A DNA stretch of 39,527 nt, from positions 1 through 39,527 of the forward strand of contig NCSJ02000374.1 in assembly GCA_002812745.2 (NCBI GenBank), given 5' to 3'. A program made the position numbers and the translations under genes. Source of the stretch: Scytalidium lignicola. Its lineage: Eukaryota > Ascomycota > Leotiomycetes. This document shows positions 32,491 to 39,527 of the stretch, in pieces (position 1 is the first letter of the stretch; each line of letters begins with the position of its first letter). The notes under the pieces were generated by a model. That model had not been told where the DNA came from, ran no database searches, and saw only the letters and a program-made list of their open reading frames with translations.

Positions 32491-33814
32491 TAAAGAGGTG
32501 TTAGAAATGAATTACTATCTTATGTAAAGCAGTATAACCAAAATGTTACTATAATAATAATCATTGTTTACATTCCTTTCTTCTTATAATACTATTACTA
32601 CTACTATTATTTCTACTTTAATAGCTTGAGATATACTTATATATATGTGATATAAGACTAAAGTTGNAAAATGGTTATTTTAAAAGAGATACTATTATGG
32701 ATTTGAATATTTTTTATATTACAACTTAAGAATAGCTTAAAAAGGGAAATCACATTTACAAATCTACTAGTAAACTACTTAAGCTTTCTGATTTAACGGT
32801 TTTAACAATTATTTAATGGTTTATTAATTATTATGAATATTATATTATGTCTTCTAAACAGATTNAAAAAGGAATTCAATCTGAATATATTTAAGAATAC
32901 ACTTTTAAAAGCTTTAACTTAATTTGGATATTATTATTATATTCTTGATTATAAGTTTAGAATCTTAGCAAAAAACAAGCTATTACACTGGANTTTTTAG
33001 TATTATAAACTAGGATAAGCTACTTTAGTATTAGAGGAATAGAATATACATAGACAAAACTATTATATATACAAATATACTTAGACGTTAATAATTATTT
33101 AAAGTAAGAAGTAAATAGTAAAAGTTTAATTGTATTTAATTTACCTTTTATTCTAGTTATAAGTTTATTATAATATAAGTTGTTATTAGATATAATTATA
33201 AATTAGAGCTTTATTTTGTTTTATATAAAGGAGAAGATAAAGGATTTACATAACAAAAGTATATAAAGCAAATCCTTCAAAGGTTATTAAAGGAGATATT
33301 TGAGAATCTGGAAAAAGGATATAAAATATTAAGGATATACTAGTATGTAAAAAATAACAACTTAGTATATAACAAGAAAAATACAGTTAGAAATAAGGGA
33401 ATATACAATAAGATTCAAATAGAGTACTATATCAAGTTAATTGAATAGTTACCTTAATCCTTGGATTTGAATCCAATTAAGAATATATAACAAGTTCTTA
33501 AGCAATTACTCAGAAATCATAAGTTATTTAGAAGGTAAAAGTTAGAGGACCTTAAAGTAATTATACAAGATATATAAGAGAATAAGATATTAATTGAACA
33601 GTATATTAACCAGTTTATTGATATTATACCTGAAAGGATAACAAAGGTCAAGATGTAAAAGGGAAGCTTTTTAGGGTAATAGTAGTAGTAGTAATAGTAA
33701 TAGTAATAGTAACCTTGTATAATAGTAATAAAATAATAATATGAAAATGCTTTTTTTAAGTAGCAGAATTCGCTTGCTTACAAGGGGTAGCAATTCATTT
33801 CTGATACCCTCTTA
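32491..33814 (+). pseudogene. heavily RIPped Tc1/mariner element K
   Basis: The ends are imperfect inverted repeats of about 40 bp: 32495-32531 and the reverse complement of 33771-33813 share AGAAATGAATT and neighbouring bases. Between them the plus strand reads a decayed Tc1-type transposase; the clearest part is SLDLNPI near 33460-33485, then pieces like FRRQKLEDLK and a closing ERITKVKM near 33640. At the position of the conserved Glu after NPI the codon is Lys, as G-to-A change would give. Stops are dense. It is unrelated in detail to element L. The LTR of element H begins 15 bp to its right. Confidence 0.68.
33676..33720 (+). repeat. trinucleotide microsatellite (TAG/TAA units)
   Basis: Consecutive TAG and TAA triplets at about 33680-33712 form a short simple repeat, inside element K downstream of the transposase remnant. 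Confidence 0.8.
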
Positions 33815-33828
33815 TGTATATAAGAAGG

Positions 33829-34190
33829 TGTTAAGAAATACTTACTCCTGTTACAAGTCTTACTGTTATAGCCTGATAAGTACCAAGTAATAACTTATAG
33901 AACATTAGTAACCAACAAGAGTATTGAGTTACATAACTTATGTAATAGGTATACATTAGTATAAAGGGTATAAGGCTATACTAGGTTAGACTAGTTAAAC
34001 TTAGGAAATGTAATTGTTTATATAAGAACATATTCTTTAAGCTTTAATTAAAAACCTTATATTCAATTTAAGTTATAACTTTACAATATATACTTGTTTA
34101 TTATAATTATAAACGATTTACTTTTATATAAACCTTATAAAAGTAATTAGCCTAAGCTTATATTATTATATCCTTAAGGGTTTTGTAACA
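33829..34190 (+). repeat. 5' LTR of element H (362 bp)
   Basis: It begins TGTTAAGAAATAC and ends GGGTTTTGTAACA, giving TG...CA ends with a TGTTA/TAACA inverted pair. It is related in inverse orientation to LTR I (20235-20555). A TATATAAG box lies near 34020. A gag remnant follows on the same strand. Confidence 0.72.
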
Positions 34191-35180
34191 TTTTGAATAT
34201 CCTTATATAAAAGCAGATTATGTTAAACTTAAACAAGTATATGATAGAGATACAAAAATTAGTTTAGAAGAAAACTTTAAAGAAAGTTTAATAAGTGAAG
34301 ATTTAAGTGAATTAGTTAACTTAAAGAATAAGACTATGAACTTAACATAAATAAGATTATTAACAAGATTAATAGTTAAAAGACCTTCAAGAAGACTTTT
34401 ACTAAGACTATTAACTCTACTATTTAAATTAAGACTAATAATTGTTATAAGTAGTATAAGAAGGTTATTAAGCAAAAAGATAAGAGTAGTTAAACTAGAC
34501 NTTTTTTTATAAAGATAAAAACAAGCTTAAAGTATATTTAATATAAATAAGAACATATTTAGTGTTAAACAAGCAAGTACTTATAAATAACATATAAAAA
34601 AGGTTATAAGTAATATTATACTTTAAAGGAATTATAATAAATTGATTTTAATTATTCTTAAATAATTACTTTAATTATATAAGAGAATTAATCAACAAGG
34701 AAATTTAGAAACTTCTTAACAATTATAATAAATATATAAAAGAACTTAACAAGTTATTCAAGGACATTAATAAGGAAAGGAATGTAAAACAACATCTTTA
34801 TTATCTTAAATAAACAAGGATTATCAATAATTATACAACTTTATTCAGATAATATTCAATAAGAATAGATTAGAATAAGAAAGCTCTTATTACATGATAT
34901 AAAAGAGAATTAAAGGATAAGATATATAATAAACTATATTAAAAGATATTAGTCTTAAACTTAAAGACTTTAATTAACTAATGTATTAAAATTAAAAATC
35001 AATTGTATAAAAAGAAATTAGATAAGAAAGGATTATTTTACTTTATAAGTGAAAATTATAATCAAACAAAGAAATCTTAATTATAAGAGAATCTTATAAA
35101 CCTTGACATAATTAGAAAAGAGAAATCCTAGAAAGATAAGACTTAGAAGCTTAAAAGAAGAGGAAATTCGTTTAGAATTA
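34191..35180 (+). pseudogene. Gypsy-type gag of element H, RIPped
   Basis: The plus strand from about 34735 to 35090 reads a typical fungal Gypsy gag core: ELNKLFKDINKERN, HLYYLK, then TRIINNYTTLFR, IRIDQNKKALIT-like, KRELKDKIYNKL and later KNQLYKKKLDKKG. Trp and Gln codons appear as stops. Bases 34191-34735 contain a decayed N-terminal part I cannot place. No zinc knuckle or pol was found. An open stretch on the opposite strand at 34218-34475 is low-complexity Leu/Ser-rich and not considered a gene. Confidence 0.6.
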
Positions 35181-36505
35181 ACCTTAAAAAGTTAAAGGAT
35201 TACAAGGAAAAAAATTTATATTTTAAGTATAAACTTCTTAAGTATTTTATTAACAATTACAAGGATAAAGGAAAATAAACAACAATTATAAGTATAAGTG
35301 TTATAAGTATTCTTAAGCAAGAGAGTTTATTATTAAGTTATAAAAAAACTAAGAAAGATATATTTAATATAAGAGTATTTGTAAACTTAATATGCTTAAG
35401 AGAAGATATAACTGAAGAAGTACTTAATATTAAGGATTAACTTCAATTACAAACATATTATTACATTAGTTATAAGTATTTAAGATGTTAACATATTATA
35501 TAACTCTTTAAGTAAAGTAAAAGTAAAATCTTCTAGTAAAAGATTAAAACAATTAATAAATTACTATTTGAATAAGATAACTTGATTATAATTATTAAGA
35601 AAAGTTGGAAAATAATTACATTTACTTAGAATAAGTTATAAATAAATATAATACTTTAATTATTAAAGGTTAAACAATAAGATTACTTATTAAGATTTAA
35701 TTAGTAAATATTAAATNAAAAAGAACTTTAATTAACTAATTTAGAAAAGGTTTAAATTAATAAGAGGAATTATAACATTCAAACAAAAGCTAGAGGTGTT
35801 GGTGTAAAGGAGTTTTTTCTAGTATAGAAGAGCATTTTATAAAGGTACCTAATTTGAATACAGTAATCGTCGGGCCTCAAGTACGTACATTGCCTGACTT
35901 TAGTCGCATGCGCTCCTTATTGAAATGAAGGCAATTTAATTGAAAGTTTTAAAGTAGGAAAAATCTATTACATTTAAAGTTACACGGTTATTATAAGATA
36001 AAGAGGTTGAAGTAGTTAGCATATAAGTCTATTCGTTAACAGTATAACTATGATATAACAATTTTACGTGTAGTTTACATATTGTTTAAGCAATTAGCTA
36101 TTTAAATATTTATTTAATATATTATTACTATAAAAATATACTATATATAACATTTAATTTATTATAATAATTTAAAGTTAGATAATTTAGATATTAACAT
36201 TTAATCATACCTGAATAAAGGTTTAATAATAACAAAATCATTAACTAAGATAAATAAGCATACCTTTTAATCCACGTCCGAAAGCGGCTAGCAGCTGAGG
36301 CTAAGCTCTGGTAGATGAGCTGTTAAGTTTAAAATAACAAGAAGAAAACTTCTTCTCTTATTAGAACTCTTTTACCCAAAATAACGTTAAACTAGAAGAA
36401 TACAGCTTAATCACTATGCTATACTCATCTTCCTCGTTAAGAGAGGTACTTAACATAAAGGGTAAAATAAAGGAATGTTTACAACTCTCTTAGCTAGTAT
36501 ACTTA
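35181..36505. other. transition from RIPped DNA to GC-balanced DNA, no gene seen
   Basis: From 35181 to about 35770 the sequence stays AT-rich and may be decayed pol of element H. Near 35790 composition changes abruptly; C and G return (for example 35860-35925). Another AT-rich interval spans about 36060-36260, and from 36265 the sequence is GC-balanced. No frame is convincing. Confidence 0.4.
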
Positions 36506-36529
36506 ATGTGCTTGATCAGTCAAGAATTG

Positions 36530-36700
36530 CAGGTCATGCGCCCAGCCGGCTGGCGACTAGCCATCAACCTCGAAGGGCTTGACGGCTATGGCGGAGCAAC
36601 TCGTCGGCTAGCTTCCGCAATGGGTCTCCGCCATCTCCGCAACCCAAAAATCCTCGATCCTACCATTCCACAATGGGAGATAAAGGAGCTTGGACTCTAG
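36530..36700 (+). pseudogene. isolated 3' exon of an unrecognised gene
   Basis: After a good acceptor (TTGCAG, ending at 36531) the plus strand reads about 55 residues to TAG at 36698-36700: MRPAGWRLAINLEGLDGYGG, then ATRRLASAMGLRHLRN and DPTIPQWEIKELGL. Codon use and GC content look like real fungal coding sequence, unlike the AT-rich sequence just upstream. No start or upstream exon can be seen, so this may be the surviving end of a gene cut by repeat-rich DNA. I do not recognise the protein. Confidence 0.35.
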
Positions 36701-36719
36701 AACCCCAGGTTTACCCCGG
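36591..36719. promoter_or_regulatory. cluster of five CreA/Cre1-like motifs upstream of the MFS gene
   Basis: SYGGRG motifs, on either strand, lie at 36591-36596 (GCGGAG), 36626-36631 and 36635-36640 (both CTCCGC), 36703-36708 (CCCCAG) and 36714-36719 (CCCCGG). All are within 190 bases of the ATG at 36781. In ascomycetes this motif mediates carbon catabolite repression and often occurs in pairs before sugar-transporter genes. The motif is short and degenerate, and three copies overlap the putative upstream exon, so function is inference. Confidence 0.35.
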
Positions 36720-36780
36720 GTTCTTGTCCAAGTTCATCTGGCAAATGTTGTAAATATAAGCCAGCTGTAAGCCTAAGTAA

Positions 36781-38883
36781 ATGCCGGGTCTTTCGTCTCT
36801 TCATGATCCATCAAAGCCTGATACTATAATCAAAGGCTATCACACTATGGGTTTAATTCGCCTTCGCGGTGATAGTCTGGCATGGACCACCATCGCTTCC
36901 TGTAGTGCGGCGATGCTGTTGTTTGGTTATGATCAAGGTGTTATGAGGTAGGAAATTGAGCCATTTGAGTGCCCCTGGTCTGACGCCTCCTCTCAGTGGC
37001 CTAATAACGTCCGACTCGTTCAAACAGGAGATTTTTGGCACCTTAAACCCATCAACCTCAATCTCAGGCCTTGTAGTTGCTATTTATGAAATAGGCGCCT
37101 TTGTGGGTGCTGTGTCAGTGATGGTCTATGGTAGGTCCCTGCCAAGTTTCGAGATTTGACAGTTCAAAGAGAGTTCCAGTAGCTGATGATCAGAACACAG
37201 GTCAACTCTTGGGCCGACGGTGGACCACTGCCATTGGCCAAGTGATCATCATTATCGGTGCTGCTTTGCAAGCAAGTTCGCACGGCCTTGGGCAGATGAT
37301 TACTGCTCGGGTGATCACGGGTGTTGGCATGGGTCAAGTCACAGCTACCGTTCCTGTGTGGAATGTCAGTTGAATATTCCTAACCATCTTGAGGAGGATT
37401 GCTCACAGCTCGTTAGGCGGAAATCGCGCGTGCATCGTATCGAGGTAAAGCTGGCGCCTGTCTCTCACTTTGTGCCGTTACAGGTCTGGTTATTTCGTAC
37501 TGGGTATGTCACTAACCAATTCTCTCCTACTGGATCCAACAACGTTAAGTTCCAATTAGGTTGATTATGCAGCGAGTTTCTACAGCTCAGACTTTTCGTA
37601 TAGGTTTCCTCTGTCGCTTCAGATTCTCTTCTGTCTTCTCCAATTGTCCACTATTCCATTCCTCCCCGAATCTCCGCGCTGGCTGATGGCCAAAAATCGC
37701 GATGCAAAAGCAACGGATATCATATTGGCAATTTCTGACGCAGAGTCGCTTGAATCGAGCGCCGAAGCGGCAGCCATGGTGGCAGACATAAAGTTCGCCC
37801 TTGAAAATGAAAGTGACGGTTTATCTGCGTGGAAAGAGATGTTCACCATGGGACCATTGCAGTATTTTCGAAGAATCTTGCTGGCATTTGGCATCCAGGC
37901 CATGCAACAACTGACTGGTATCAGTAAGTACAAATGATTATTCTGTTTGATTTTAATTCTCCTATTCAGGGTTTTGGCTGACCATTTCCGCAGATGTGAT
38001 TGCGTATTATTCGACTGTCATTTTCAAGCAATCGGTTCACATGAGTGATCATCTAGCCTTGCTCATGGGGGGTTTTGTATCCCTCGCCTTCTTCGCGGGG
38101 ACAGTTATTTCAATTCCCATTATTGACAGCTTTGGCCGTCGACCAGTTAGTCTACCGCTAGTTGTGACTAAACCTTCCACTGATCATTCTGCATTAGCTT
38201 ATAATGTACGGTCTTGCTTGCACATGTATCGGAATGACAATCACAGCAATAGGAACCTCGAAGGATACTTTTTCCTATGGTGTGGCAGCGACGTTTGGCG
38301 TATTCTTCTTTAACTTCAACTTGTAAATCCTTCCCCCAAACTTCCTGATCAAATAATGTGAAGCTAAAGTGTAAAACAGTGGGATTGGCTTCCAAGCAAC
38401 AGCATGGCTATATGGTGTGGAGGTGACGCCATTGAAGCTTCGTCACTTCTCCGGAGCCATTGCAGCCGCATCGGGTACGTTATCTGAAAACTGTCCCCCA
38501 AAACTCACCTTGAGCTAAACATTTCTCAGGCTGGATCTGGAACTACGCCGTCGTGCAAGTAACGCAACCAGGAATCCAGAGTATTGGATATAAGTATTTT
38601 ATAGTCTGGGCAGTTCTCAACTTCACCTGGTTCTGGGTCATATTCTGTAAGTATTCTTATGCACGATACATTGTCTTTCACTGCCGACTTGCAGCTCTTT
38701 GAGTGATATAGAAAAGCTGACCTGTTTCTCCTAATAGTCTTCTACCCAGAAACTGCCAGAAAGACCTTAGAGGAGCTTGATTTTATCTTCATGGACCCTG
38801 ATGATCTACCGCAAGTAAAAGGAGAACATTTTGAGAAAGAAAAAGAGCGCAGAGTGAGTGAAGAGCACATTGAAGTTGTGTAA
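36781..38883 (+). CDS. MFS sugar-transporter family protein, 10 exons, intact
   Basis: Exons: 36781-36947, 36997-37130, 37201-37364, 37417-37503, 37560-37923, 37994-38145, 38198-38322, 38380-38474, 38530-38646 and 38738-38883; 516 residues, the usual length for the family. All nine introns (49-91 bp) are GT-AG and keep the frame. Family signatures: FGYDQGVMSG in helix 1, LGRRWTT in the 2-3 loop, TARVITGVGMG, PVWNAEIARASYRG after helix 4, PESPRWL after helix 6, QQLTGIN at helix 7, DSFGRRP in the 8-9 loop and PETARKTLEELD after helix 12. It should be a 12-helix plasma-membrane sugar/H+ symporter or facilitator; the substrate cannot be told. The first in-frame ATG after a stop is 36781; a second ATG at 36847 would shorten the N-terminus by 22 residues. 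The region 37445-37483 is exonic, since reading through supplies a needed helix. No RIP damage is seen. Confidence 0.9.
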
Positions 38884-39527
38884 TTCCAGTATATGGCGCC
38901 GTTGACTTGAGAGTTTGTCTGGAATGGTGTGCAATATTTGCAATTAACTTGAAAGTTCAGTGCAAGATCGTTTATTTTTCAGCTTTCTAGAGTATAGCCT
39001 AGTCTACCAAGAGGAGGTTCATGCTACTAGGAGGCAGAAAAATCAAGAATCAAACCTGAAATACATTAATTATTCTACTTCTTATTCGATTATAGTTTAC
39101 GTCTAAGGTGTTTGATCCTTTATTCTAAGAGGATTGAGTACTAAATAATATACTTATACTTTATATATATTTGGTTATTATTTTCTAAGTTTGTGTATTT
39201 ATGTTTAAGATTTGATTAATACTCTTGATTATAACGACTATTATGCATAAAACTTACTATAATTATAATGCATTACAAAGTACTTACAGTTTAAAAATCA
39301 CTAAAGTTATAATGTATTTAGTGTTAACGAGGAGATACAGCACATGCAATAAGCGGTACTGGCTTGAACGAGTGTATTTAACCGTTTTACTATACTTATT
39401 ACTATTGTTAACAAGTTATAAGTCTGTAAACTTGTTAGTTAAAAGTATNAAAAAAGAATATACAAAAAAGAAGTTAACAATTATAAGTTGTTAACAGTTT
39501 ATATCATATATATAATTGTATTTTTTT
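38884..39527. other. 3' flank of the MFS gene and start of the next AT-rich block
   Basis: To about 39050 the sequence is GC-balanced and is probably the 3' UTR and terminator of the MFS gene. After that it turns AT-rich with TTATTA and TATATA tracts. A block at about 39315-39375 is GC-balanced; read on the minus strand it contains ACCGCTTATTGCATGTGC, faintly like the MITE-like repeat. An open stretch at 39225-39494 is low complexity with an N and is not called a gene. Confidence 0.5.

Noticed and set aside
34218..34475. Minus-strand 85-residue Leu/Ser-rich open stretch
   Set aside because: Low complexity in RIPped DNA; the clear gag homology of this interval is on the plus strand.
37365..37416. 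Frameshift and stop damage in the MFS gene after PVWN
   Set aside because: An intron from GTCAGT to TTAG with a CTAAC branch site joins PVWN directly to AEIARASYRG, so the gene is intact.
37445..37483. A 39 bp GT-AG intron inside the MFS gene
   Set aside because: Reading through keeps the frame and supplies the residues for a membrane helix between YRG and GLVISYW; removing it would delete that helix and is unusually short.
39225..39494. Plus-strand 89-residue open stretch at the right end
   Set aside because: AT-rich, contains an N and has no recognisable motif or splice structure.
1..39527. CRISPR arrays, bacterial operons, rRNA or tRNA genes
   Set aside because: No regularly spaced identical short repeats, no operon-like gene packing, and no tRNA cloverleaf or rRNA-like sequence was seen; the introns and elements are fungal.

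Overview
The window looks like a transposon-dense, AT-rich compartment from a filamentous ascomycete (Pezizomycotina). Three things point there: short 49-91 bp GT-AG introns with GTAAGT-type donors and CTAAY-type branch points; Ty3/Gypsy chromoviruses, fungal Ty1/Copia and Tc1/mariner relatives; and pervasive C-to-T/G-to-A change, concentrated at CpA, typical of repeat-induced point mutation (RIP). Only one host gene appears intact, a 10-exon sugar-transporter-type MFS gene at 36781-38883, in a small GC-balanced island near the right end.

Layout. 1-7407: a nearly complete, lightly RIPped Ty3/Gypsy chromovirus ('A', minus strand): 3' LTR end, polypurine tract, antisense spliced gene, single-frame gag-pol with chromodomain, 5' LTR. 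7408-9195: fragment of a RIPped Copia pol ('J', +). 9196-15172: heavily RIPped second copy of A ('B', minus), with a ~117 bp MITE-like insertion. 15173-19921: RIPped chromovirus pol and 3' LTR ('G', +). 20235-20555: an LTR in minus orientation ('I') beside a RIPped Zn2Cys6/coiled-coil gene. 21130-22557: Gypsy RT/RNase H fragment ('F', +). 22558-26935: Copia LTR plus gag-protease-integrase ('E', +). 26936-31005: third copy of the A family ('C', +), split by a Tc1/mariner element at 29091-30308 that still has perfect terminal repeats. 31150-32253: LTR and gag of another Gypsy element ('D', minus). 32491-33814: heavily RIPped Tc1/mariner copy ('K'). 33829-35180: LTR and gag of a Gypsy element ('H', +) whose LTR is related to I. 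35771-39050: GC-balanced island with a broken exon and the MFS gene. 39050-39527: AT-rich again.

Most interesting signal. Between the chromodomain end and the 3' LTR of A, on the opposite strand to gag-pol, lies a five-exon gene at 1059-1855. It would encode 183 residues: a six-cysteine N-terminus with Zn2Cys6-like order, a coiled coil and an acidic tail. Its frame holds across four canonical introns and is broken only by three nonsense codons that RIP-type C-to-T change explains. Next to LTR I a second gene encodes a RIP-eroded protein in which tyrosines occupy exact Zn2Cys6 cysteine positions, again followed by a coiled coil and again antisense to the LTR. This suggests that some fungal chromoviruses carry, or captured, antisense Zn-cluster/coiled-coil genes.

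All functional assignments rest on reading translations by eye. No database search or codon statistics were run, and boundaries inside the RIPped regions are approximate.
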